A stretch of DNA of 5,684 nt from Streptomyces speibonae (GTDB lineage Bacteria; Actinomycetota; Actinomycetes; Streptomycetales; Streptomycetaceae). The position numbers were made by a program, and so were the translations under genes. This document shows positions 1 through 5,535 of this stretch, piece by piece (within the stretch, counting starts at the first letter, position 1; the number at the start of each line of letters is the position of its first letter). The notes under the pieces were generated by a model. It saw nothing but the letters and a program-made list of their open reading frames with translations. It ran no database searches and was not told the DNA's origin. Where the stretch lies: contig KL568591.1 of assembly GCA_000715605.1 (NCBI GenBank), positions 6,072-11,755 of the forward strand, given 5' to 3'.

Positions 1-1
1 C

Positions 2-124
2 CGCCGGCTGCTGTGGCGGCAGGCGGGCGAGGGCACGCTCGCCGGCGACGTCCTGCACCGCACACACGGGCCTCACGACCCGACCGAACCGACCGCACCG
101 CGACTGGATGGGGCTGCCCTATGA
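2..124 (+). CDS. 3' end of an unrecognised upstream gene (partial)
   Basis: Reading frame 2 is open from the window edge to a TGA at 122-124 and encodes about 40 C-terminal residues (RRLLWRQAGEGTLAGDVLHR, then a Pro/Thr-rich tail). The codons before about position 60 end almost entirely in G or C, as in the real genes here, and the stop overlaps the next ATG in an ATGA arrangement typical of translationally coupled operon genes. Frame 3 is also open in this stretch but gives a Cys/Arg-rich product of poor quality. The fragment is too short for me to assign a family. It most likely belongs to the same operon as the gene that follows. Confidence 0.55.
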   Translation, partial: RRLLWRQAGEGTLAGDVLHRTHGPHDPTEPTAPRLDGAAL

Positions 125-1098
125 GCGTCACGACCCCCGGGCTCGTACTCGACGTCACCGAGACAGCCCCCGAGACCGCCGCCGAGCAGCGCGGCCGACT
201 CGCCAACTCCGCTGCTCTGTACCGCCGCTGGGAACGCCAGCAGTGGGCCGTCGCCCAGGTCGACCCGGCCCGGGACGCGGCGGCCTGGGAGTCCCTCACG
301 CCCTTCTCGCGCGAGCAGATGCTCGGCTCGCTCGGCGAACTGGAGGTCGGCGAGGTCACGGTGACGCACACGCTGGGCGCGCTGATCGACGCGCCGCCCA
401 CGGAGGACGACCGGATCTTCCTGTGCACCCAGCTGGCCGACGAGGCACGCCATGTGCGGTTCTTCCAGACCTATCTCGAGGACGCCTGCCGGATGGGCCT
501 GGACGCGGTCGAGGAGGGCGCCGACTACTCCGAGGTGTTCACTCCCGTGCTCACCCGCGCCACCGACGCGGTGCGTCAGGACCAGGAGGACCGCGAGTCC
601 TGGTACCGCGCCCTCATCTACTACCACCTGATCACGGAGGGCGTGCTCGCCGCGACCGCCCTGCGCACCACCCGCTTCCTCGCCCGCCGGCTGAAGCTGG
701 AGGCACTGGAGGAAGGACTCACGAACGTCACGCGCGACGAGTCGCGCCATGTCTCCTACGGCCTGCGCGCCGCGCAGGACGGGGTCGCCGGCGGGTTCGC
801 CCAGGTGATCGAGGACGCGCACTTCGAGTCGCTCGGCGCGGCGGCCTGGGTGCTCATCGGTCCCTCCCGGCACAACCCGGTGCCCGCGCTCCACGCGGCC
901 ATGCTCAGCCGCGCCGCCCAGATCCGGGGCAGCGTCGAGATCGCCCGGGAGCGACTGGCCAAGCAGCTGCGCCTGGTGGGTCTGCCGCACGTGGCGGAGA
1001 AGGCCGTCGCCTCCTGGGACCTCGCGGTGGAGACCGCCCTCGACGCCTACGCCGAGCGCTGGAACGCGCCGCACCCGATCCGGGCCGCCGCGGCCTGA
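121..1098 (+). CDS. R2lox-like (R2-like ligand-binding oxidase type) metal-dependent oxidase
   Basis: The 325-residue protein has the four-helix ferritin-like core of the ribonucleotide reductase R2 superfamily, at about the usual R2lox length. Visible metal-ligand candidates are E78 (in VGEVTV), E108 and H111 (DEARH), E173 (HLITEG), and E207 and H210 (DESRH). Aligned by eye with the mycobacterial R2lox protein as I remember it, V81 and Y168 fall on the Val and Tyr that form that family's ether crosslink. R2lox proteins hold a Mn/Fe or Fe/Fe centre, bind a fatty-acid-like ligand and activate O2. They do not act as RNR radical generators, and I see no RNR large subunit nearby. No signal peptide or membrane segment is seen, so it is probably cytosolic. 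I chose the ATG at 121 because it overlaps the upstream stop (ATGA) and has a G-rich possible ribosome site (GGATGGGG, 106-113). An in-frame GTG at 13 would only add an Arg-rich low-quality extension. The role is inferred to be oxidation of a lipid or ACP-bound intermediate. Automatic annotation may call it RNR beta subunit. Confidence 0.88.
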   Translation: MSVTTPGLVLDVTETAPETAAEQRGRLANSAALYRRWERQQWAVAQVDPARDAAAWESLTPFSREQMLGSLGELEVGEVTVTHTLGALIDAPPTEDDRIFLCTQLADEARHVRFFQTYLEDACRMGLDAVEEGADYSEVFTPVLTRATDAVRQDQEDRESWYRALIYYHLITEGVLAATALRTTRFLARRLKLEALEEGLTNVTRDESRHVSYGLRAAQDGVAGGFAQVIEDAHFESLGAAAWVLIGPSRHNPVPALHAAMLSRAAQIRGSVEIARERLAKQLRLVGLPHVAEKAVASWDLAVETALDAYAERWNAPHPIRAAAA

Positions 1099-1131
1099 GC
1101 ACCGCCGGTCCCCGCGCCGCACCGGCGGCGC
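1099..1131 (+). terminator. Intercistronic stem-loop, possible attenuator or RNA-processing hairpin
   Basis: CCGCCGGT (1102-1109) is exactly complementary to ACCGGCGG (1121-1128) across an 11-base loop. After one mismatch, two further pairs extend the stem to 1099-1131. It starts directly after the TGA of the R2lox-like gene and lies before the ACP ribosome site. No T-run follows, so it is not a classical intrinsic terminator, although Streptomyces terminators often lack one. It could partly stop transcription or protect the 3' end of the upstream message, so that the ACP is expressed at a different level. In DNA this GC-rich a hairpin can also arise by chance. Confidence 0.35.
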
Positions 1132-1160
1132 CCGGGACAAGAAACAAGCCACAGAGCCAG

Positions 1161-1168
1161 GAAAGGGA
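1161..1168 (+). promoter_or_regulatory. Ribosome binding site of the ACP gene
   Basis: GAAAGGGA lies 10 bases before the ATG at 1179, inside an A/G-rich stretch (about 1141-1178) that contrasts with the surrounding GC-rich DNA. This fixes the ACP start at 1179. The open frame itself extends far upstream through the R2lox-like gene. Confidence 0.6.
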
Positions 1169-1178
1169 CGAAAGAGAC

Positions 1179-1442
1179 ATGGACAACGGCACGTCGCGCG
1201 CACAGGTCCGCCGGATCGTCGGAGAGATGAGCCCGCTCGGCGCCCGTGAGGCGAACTCCGGGGACCGGCTCGTCGAGGACCTCGGCTACGACTCGCTCGC
1301 CGTCATCGAGCTCTCGCTCCGTATCGAGCAGGAGTTCACGCTGGTCGATCTCGGCACCGGCCCCACCGCCGACATCACCACGGTCAAGGACATCGAGGAC
1401 TTCGTCGTTCAGCAGCAGGCGGCACCGAGCGACGCCGCCTGA
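1179..1442 (+). CDS. Acyl carrier protein, type II (discrete)
   Basis: The 87-residue product is the usual length of a free-standing ACP. The sequence EDLGYDSLAVIEL places the phosphopantetheine attachment serine at S39, at the start of helix II, and VKDIEDFV near residues 69-76 is the typical ending of helix IV. The GYDSL form is like ACPs of aromatic type II PKS systems and of pathway-specific carriers, but no ketosynthase is visible beside it. It must be activated by a phosphopantetheinyl transferase, not present here, and would then carry an acyl or amino-acyl chain as a thioester in the cytosol. A clear ribosome site precedes the ATG, and the next gene follows after 34 bases. The surrounding oxidases and hydrolase suggest they act on its cargo, which is inference. 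A peptidyl carrier role cannot be excluded from sequence alone. Confidence 0.93.
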   Translation: MDNGTSRAQVRRIVGEMSPLGAREANSGDRLVEDLGYDSLAVIELSLRIEQEFTLVDLGTGPTADITTVKDIEDFVVQQQAAPSDAA

Positions 1443-1476
1443 TCCACCCGCCCGCCCAGAGAGGTACGACGAGAAG

Positions 1477-2160
1477 ATGACGACTTACGATCTGCGCAGC
1501 GAGACGGACGACCCGCTGGCACTCTCCCACGAGGAGTCCGTGCGCCTGCTGCGCGGGGCCCCGTGGCAGCGGCTCGCCATCATGGGCGACAGCTTCGCCG
1601 CCGGTCTCGGCGACCCGAGCGAGGGGTACGCCCATGTGCCGTGGCCGCAGCGGATCTCGGCCGCGCTCGGCGCGGACAAGCCCGACTTCGCCTATCTGAA
1701 CACGGGCGTCAAGGGCAAGCGGACCGGTGAGGTGCGCGCCGAGCAGCTCGAGGAGGTTCTCGCCTTCCGGCCGGACCTGGTCAACGTGGCGGCCGGCGGC
1801 AACGACCTGTTCGACGCCGAGCCGGACCTGGACGGCGTCGAGGCCGACCTCGACGCCATGTACCGGGCGCTGCGGGCGCAGGGGGCGGACATTTTCGCGT
1901 TCACCGTGACCAACGTCTTCGAGTCGGTACCGGAACTGGCGGTCTTCAGCGACCGTACGGCGGCCCTCAACGACCGCATCCGCGCGGTGGCCCGGCGCCA
2001 CGACGCCGTGCTGATCGAGATGTGGCACCACCCCGTACGGCTGCGCCCCAACCTGATGAGCGCCGACGGCATCCACTTCGCCATGGAGGGGCACGCCGCC
2101 CTCGCCGCGGAGATCGTCAAGGCCCTCGGCGCGCGCAGCGCGCACCGCGCGGAGACGTGA
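1477..2160 (+). CDS. SGNH/GDSL-family hydrolase, cytosolic
   Basis: The 227-residue protein carries all SGNH blocks. Block I is MGDSFAAG with nucleophile S39. Block II is NTGVKG (75-80), with G80 the likely oxyanion-hole glycine. Block III is GGND with N109. Block V is DGIH with D197 and H200, followed by MEGHAALA, as is usual in the family. These enzymes cleave or transfer acyl esters and thioesters. Many Streptomyces relatives are secreted, but this one starts with a polar N-terminus and has no signal peptide, so it should work inside the cell. The ATG at 1477 has GAGAGG (1459-1464) 12 bases upstream. Its stop overlaps the next start (TGATG), so it is translationally coupled to the GMC gene. 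Lying directly after an ACP, it may release the ACP-bound chain, edit misloaded ACP, or remove a protecting acyl group. The substrate is not evident from sequence. Confidence 0.9.
   Translation: MTTYDLRSETDDPLALSHEESVRLLRGAPWQRLAIMGDSFAAGLGDPSEGYAHVPWPQRISAALGADKPDFAYLNTGVKGKRTGEVRAEQLEEVLAFRPDLVNVAAGGNDLFDAEPDLDGVEADLDAMYRALRAQGADIFAFTVTNVFESVPELAVFSDRTAALNDRIRAVARRHDAVLIEMWHHPVRLRPNLMSADGIHFAMEGHAALAAEIVKALGARSAHRAET
2151..2154 (+). promoter_or_regulatory. Ribosome binding site of the GMC gene, inside the SGNH gene
   Basis: GGAG lies 5 bases before the ATG at 2160 and within the last codons of the upstream gene. With the TGATG stop/start overlap, it supports the 2160 start over in-frame upstream alternatives, which would lie inside the SGNH gene. 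Confidence 0.6.
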
Positions 2161-3776
2161 TGGGCGCCGACCTCACCGCGCGGTACGTCGTGGTCGGCGC
2201 GGGCTCGGCCGGCTGTGTGCTGGCCGAGCGGCTCAGCGCCGACGGCGGCGCGCAGGTGGTGCTCATCGAGGCGGGCGGCCCGGACCGGCGCGCCGAGATC
2301 GGCATCCCCGCCGCCTTCCCCTCCCTGTTCGGCACCTCCGCGGACTGGGGCTACCGCACGACCCCGCAGCCGGGGCTGGACGGGCGGATCCTGAACTGGC
2401 CGCGCGGCCGCACGCTGGGCGGCTCGTCCTCGCTCAACGCCCAGATCTGGACCCGCGGGCACCTGGCGGACTTCGACGGCTGGGCCGAGGACGACGGGTG
2501 CGCCGGCTGGTCGGCCGGGGAGGTGCTGCCGTACTTCGCGCGGGCCGAGGACCGCTCGGGCGCGGGCGGCTACGGCTCCGGCGGGCCCATCCGCATCGAG
2601 GACCTGCGCGACCCGAGTCCGGCCACGGCCGAGTTCCTCGGCGCCTGCGCCGAGGCGGGGCTGCCCGCCCTGGACGACGGGCGTCCGCTGGAACCGGAGG
2701 GCGCGGGGCCGGTGCGGGCCACCCAGCGCGGGGGACGGCGCTGGAGCGCGGCCGACGGCTATCTGCGGCCCGCGCTGCGGCGGGAGAACCTCACCGTCGT
2801 CACGGACGCCCGTGTCGAGCGGATCCTGATCGAGGACGGCCGCGCGGTCGGGGTCGCCTACACCACCGCCGACGGGCCCGCCGAGGCACGCGCCGACGGC
2901 GAGGTCGTCCTCGCGGCGGGGGCGATCGGCTCCCCGCAGCTGCTGATGCTCTCCGGTGTCGGCGACGCGGACGAACTGCGCGGGCACGGCATCACCGTGC
3001 ACGCCCACTCGCCCCGGGTCGGGCGGGGCCTGGCCGACCACCTCTACGTGCCGCTGGCGTTCGAGGCCCACGGCCGGGTGACCCCGGGGGTGACCGACCG
3101 GCAGGGCGAGATCACCGAGTTCCTGCGCGGCCGGCGCGGGCGGCTGACGTCCAACCTCGCGGAAGCCGTCGCGTTCCTGCGCAGCGGCCCCGGACTCCCG
3201 GCGCCCGACCTGGAGTTCGTGTGGATGCTGGTGCCCTTCCTCGACCAGGAGCGGGCCGCGCGGCAGCACGGCGTCACCCTGGGCGTGGTCCTGCTGCGGC
3301 CGCGCAGCCACGGCACCGTCCGGCTCGCCTCCGCCGACCCGGCGGCGCACCCGGTGATCGACCCGCGCTACCTGTCCGACCCGGACGGCGACGACCTGCG
3401 GGTGCTGACCGAGGGGATACACCGGGCCCAGCAGGTGCTGACCAGGCCCGCGCTGGCCGCGCGGCTCGGGGCACCGCTGACGCCGGGTGCCCTCGATCCG
3501 GACCCCGGCACGGTGCACGCCCTGACGCGGACCCACGCGGAGACCCTGTACCACCCGGTCGGCACCTGCGGCATGGGCGGGGACGCGGAGGCCGTACTGG
3601 ATCCGCACCTGCGGGTCCGGGGGGTGGCCGGGCTGCGCGTCGTCGACGCCTCCGCGCTGCCGTCCCTGCCGCGCGGCCACACCCACGCGCCCACCGTGAT
3701 GCTCGCGGAGCGGGCGGCCGACCTGATCCTCGCCGAGGCGGCGCGGCACCGTCGCGGGGCCCTCGCCGGCCGCTGA
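2160..3776 (+). CDS. GMC-family FAD-dependent oxidoreductase (alcohol dehydrogenase/oxidase)
   Basis: The 538-residue length is typical of the choline dehydrogenase-like GMC group. The N-terminal Rossmann motif is GAGSAG (13-18), with VLIEAGG (34-40) supplying the acidic residue for the FAD ribose. PRGRTLGGSSSLN (81-93) is the first GMC signature region and GAIGSPQLLMLSGVG (254-268) is the second. The C-terminal active site has HPVGTCGMG with catalytic H465, and the final FAD segment is VVDASALPSLP, then GHTHAPT (506-512). H507 lies where choline-type enzymes carry Asn and glucose oxidase carries His. The family oxidises an alcohol to an aldehyde or ketone, passing electrons from FAD to O2 or another acceptor. 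No signal peptide is seen, so it is cytosolic. The neighbours suggest a hydroxylated acyl intermediate as substrate, which is inference. Oxidase and dehydrogenase cannot be told apart from sequence. Confidence 0.93.
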   Translation: MGADLTARYVVVGAGSAGCVLAERLSADGGAQVVLIEAGGPDRRAEIGIPAAFPSLFGTSADWGYRTTPQPGLDGRILNWPRGRTLGGSSSLNAQIWTRGHLADFDGWAEDDGCAGWSAGEVLPYFARAEDRSGAGGYGSGGPIRIEDLRDPSPATAEFLGACAEAGLPALDDGRPLEPEGAGPVRATQRGGRRWSAADGYLRPALRRENLTVVTDARVERILIEDGRAVGVAYTTADGPAEARADGEVVLAAGAIGSPQLLMLSGVGDADELRGHGITVHAHSPRVGRGLADHLYVPLAFEAHGRVTPGVTDRQGEITEFLRGRRGRLTSNLAEAVAFLRSGPGLPAPDLEFVWMLVPFLDQERAARQHGVTLGVVLLRPRSHGTVRLASADPAAHPVIDPRYLSDPDGDDLRVLTEGIHRAQQVLTRPALAARLGAPLTPGALDPDPGTVHALTRTHAETLYHPVGTCGMGGDAEAVLDPHLRVRGVAGLRVVDASALPSLPRGHTHAPTVMLAERAADLILAEAARHRRGALAGR

Positions 3777-3809
3777 CCCGCCGCCCCCTTACGACCAGCC
3801 ACATGACAC

Positions 3810-3815
3810 GAAAGG
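3810..3815 (+). promoter_or_regulatory. Ribosome binding site of the SCP2-like gene
   Basis: GAAAGG lies 10 bases before the GTG at 3826. It resembles the A-rich sites before the ACP gene (GAAAGGGA) and the dehydrogenase gene (AGAAAG), and it supports the GTG start. Confidence 0.5.
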
Positions 3816-3825
3816 CAGTACGACT

Positions 3826-4197
3826 GTGACCGTTCAGGACCCGCAGCTGTTCACCGACGCCTTCCGGGCGGCCCTCACCGACGCGGAGTTCGCAACCCTG
3901 CTCAAGGAGCGCGACTTCTCCCTCCAGTTCGTCCTGACCGGGGGTTCCGGCACGGCCTTCCTGCTGGACTCCGACGGCGTGCACGACGGCGCGCCCCGGC
4001 CGGCGAGCCTGCGGCTGGAGGTGCGGCCCGAGGCGCTGCACCTCATCCTGCTGGGCCGGCTCGGCGTGACCCGGGCGATCGTCGACCGCAGTCTCGTCGC
4101 GAAGGGCCCGGTGCCCCGCGTGCGCCAACTCGCGGACCTGCTGCCGCCGCTGGGCCGCGCCTACGCCCAGCTCGCGCCGGCCCCGTCGGGTGCCTGA
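3826..4197 (+). CDS. Small SCP2 (sterol carrier)-like protein, tentative
   Basis: The 123-residue protein starts with GTG and has no signal peptide or membrane segment. Its layout fits an SCP2 fold. An N-terminal helix (residues 7-27) is followed by strands around FSLQFVLTGGSGTAFLLDSDGV (given in parts: FSLQFVL at 31-37, GTAFLLDSDGV at 42-52). Next comes SLRLEVRPEALHLILLGRLG (61-80), like the family's strand followed by a helix with a conserved LL.G.L. Then TRAIVDRSLVAKGPVPRV (82-99) matches the region that usually reads as a short basic stretch followed by V.G. SCP2 domains bind fatty acids, acyl-CoAs or sterols in a hydrophobic tunnel, and small versions have no catalytic residues. Here it could carry or present a hydrophobic intermediate to the flanking flavoenzymes, which is inference. 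The match is by pattern only; a cluster-specific protein of unknown function is the alternative. Confidence 0.85.
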   Translation: MTVQDPQLFTDAFRAALTDAEFATLLKERDFSLQFVLTGGSGTAFLLDSDGVHDGAPRPASLRLEVRPEALHLILLGRLGVTRAIVDRSLVAKGPVPRVRQLADLLPPLGRAYAQLAPAPSGA

Positions 4198-4257
4198 CCC
4201 GGGCTCCGGGCCGCAGGCACCCCACCACCGCATCTTCTCTCCCTCGTCCGTCACCAC

Positions 4258-4263
4258 AGAAAG
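4258..4263 (+). promoter_or_regulatory. Weak ribosome binding site deciding the dehydrogenase start
   Basis: AGAAAG lies 9 bases before the GTG at 4273. The in-frame ATG at 4348 has no purine-rich site at the right distance. The GTG at 4273 is therefore preferred, although the conserved part of the family begins only after residue 30 and the later start would also give a complete enzyme. Confidence 0.4.
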
Positions 4264-4272
4264 CCGGCTGCC

Positions 4273-5535
4273 GTGATCGCGACCACCACCACCGCCGTAC
4301 CGAACGCCCCGACCCTCTCCGACCTGCGTGCCCTCAACGAAGCGGCGATGCCCTCGCTGTTCCAGCTCCCGCCCGAGGTGGAGGAGCTGCGCGACGAAGT
4401 CCGCGACTTCGCACAGACCGTGGTGAAGCCGCGGACCCTCGCCAACGACCTCGCCCCGGCGGACGAGTTCGACTGGGAGATGGTCGAAGCCGGCCACCGG
4501 CTGGGCCTGTTGCGCCTGACCATGCCCAAGGACCTCGGTGGCCGCGGCATGGGTGTGCTCGGCGTGGCGGTCGCCATGGAGGAGATCGCCTCGGTCTGCG
4601 CCAGCACGGCGCTGATCTTCGGCGCCTCGCTGCTCGGCCAGACCTCCGTGCTGTTCTCCGGCGACCAGCAGCTCCAGGCCCGCTTCCTGCCCTCGTTCCT
4701 CGGGGACAGGCCGGTCCTCGCCTGCAACGCCATCACCGAGGAGACCGCAGGCTGCGACCTGCTGATACCGGAGCACGCCGAGCTGGCCGAGGACGTGATG
4801 ACGGCCCGCCGGGACGGCGACCACTTCGTCCTCGACGGCGTGAAGCGCTTCATCACCAACGGCAAGGTCGCCGAGTGGGCGGCGGTGTTCGCCAACATCG
4901 AGGGCAACCCCGGCGCCACCGGGCTGACCGTGTTCATCGTGCCCCTGGACAGCGAGGGGGTCACCCGCGGCGCGGTGGCCGACAAGATGGGTTACCGGGC
5001 CTGCCTGGGCACCACCCTCACCTTCGAGGACGTCCGGGTGCCGGAGGAGAACATCGTCTTCGGGGAGGGCGGCGGGTGGAACTACCTGACCGTCCAGTCG
5101 AACCAGGCCCGTTCGATCGTCGCCGCGATCTCCACCGGGGTCGCCCGGGGCGCCTTCGAGATCGCCAAGGAGTGGGCGGGCGAGCGCGTCCAGGCGGGCA
5201 AGCCGCTGTACGAGCACCAGTTCACGGCGCGCAAGCTGGCCGAGATGTCCTCGAAGATCGAGGCCTCCCGGCTGCTGTACCTCCAGGCGGCGCACCAGGC
5301 GGACAACATGCTGCCCGCCCCCGTCTACGGCCCGGCCGTGGCGAAGATGTACGCCGACCGCGCGGCGATCGAGGTGGCCGAGGAGGCCATGTCCATCGTC
5401 GGCGCGCGCGGCTACTGCCGTGAGCACGCGGTCGAGAAGCTGGTCCGGGAGTCGTTCGGTGCCCGCATCTACGAGGGCACGCCGGAGGTGCTGGCGCTGG
5501 CCATCACCGGTGCGCTGTACGGGCGCCGGCTGTGA
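4273..5535 (+). CDS. Acyl-CoA dehydrogenase-family flavoprotein
   Basis: The 420-residue protein (395 if it starts at the ATG at 4348) shows the full family layout. The N-terminal helical domain runs from LPPEVEELRDEVRDFAQ (32-48) to LGDRPVLA (143-150). The middle beta domain opens with CNAITEETAGCD (151-162) and includes VLDGVKRFITNG (186-197). The C-terminal helical domain includes NQARSIVAA (277-285) and ends with IYEGTPEVLALAI (399-411). E401 is at the position of the catalytic base of short- and medium-chain acyl-CoA dehydrogenases. The expected reaction is FAD-dependent alpha,beta-desaturation of an acyl thioester. In clusters with a free ACP, relatives act on acyl- or aminoacyl-ACP, as FkbI-type and prolyl-carrier dehydrogenases do. 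Odd points are AGCD in place of the usual AGSD, Glu in place of Pro before it, and a longer loop after it (residues 163-178). The stop overlaps the next GTG (GTGA). ACP-bound substrate is inference. Confidence 0.93.
   Translation: MIATTTTAVPNAPTLSDLRALNEAAMPSLFQLPPEVEELRDEVRDFAQTVVKPRTLANDLAPADEFDWEMVEAGHRLGLLRLTMPKDLGGRGMGVLGVAVAMEEIASVCASTALIFGASLLGQTSVLFSGDQQLQARFLPSFLGDRPVLACNAITEETAGCDLLIPEHAELAEDVMTARRDGDHFVLDGVKRFITNGKVAEWAAVFANIEGNPGATGLTVFIVPLDSEGVTRGAVADKMGYRACLGTTLTFEDVRVPEENIVFGEGGGWNYLTVQSNQARSIVAAISTGVARGAFEIAKEWAGERVQAGKPLYEHQFTARKLAEMSSKIEASRLLYLQAAHQADNMLPAPVYGPAVAKMYADRAAIEVAEEAMSIVGARGYCREHAVEKLVRESFGARIYEGTPEVLALAITGALYGRRL

Noticed and set aside
13..120. N-terminal extension of the R2lox-like protein from the GTG at 13
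   Set aside because: The extra 36 residues are Arg/Pro-rich, overlap the end of the upstream gene, and lack family similarity. The ATG at 121 with the ATGA overlap explains the data better.
108..1178. Open frame running from the ATG at 108 into the ACP frame, as if a fused long protein
   Set aside because: The upstream part is a shadow of the R2lox-like gene in another frame. The ACP has its own ribosome site and ATG at 1179 and is complete at 87 residues.
2131..2143. GCGCGC-A-GCGCGC palindrome near the end of the SGNH gene
   Set aside because: It is coding sequence, the one-base loop is not realistic for a full stem, and GC-repeat palindromes are common here by chance.
1692..3749. Long reverse-strand open frame (685 codons)
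   Set aside because: It lies opposite the SGNH and GMC genes, whose motifs are unmistakable. Its product is Arg/Gly/Pro/His-rich with no recognisable domain. Long antisense frames are expected in DNA with G/C-ending codons.
2498..3829. Forward open frame of 443 codons overlapping the GMC gene
   Set aside because: It is an alternative-frame shadow with an Arg/Gly/Ala-rich product. The GMC signatures are in the other frame throughout.
4198..4210. Small hairpin CCCGG-GCT-CCGGG just after the SCP2-like stop codon, as a terminator
   Set aside because: The stem is only five base pairs with a three-base loop and no T-run, and the next gene is 75 bases from the stop in the same direction. Such short palindromes are frequent at this GC content.
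3274..5427. Long reverse-strand open frame (717 codons)
   Set aside because: It is antisense to the 3' part of the GMC gene, the SCP2-like gene and the dehydrogenase, and its translation is low-complexity with no motif.
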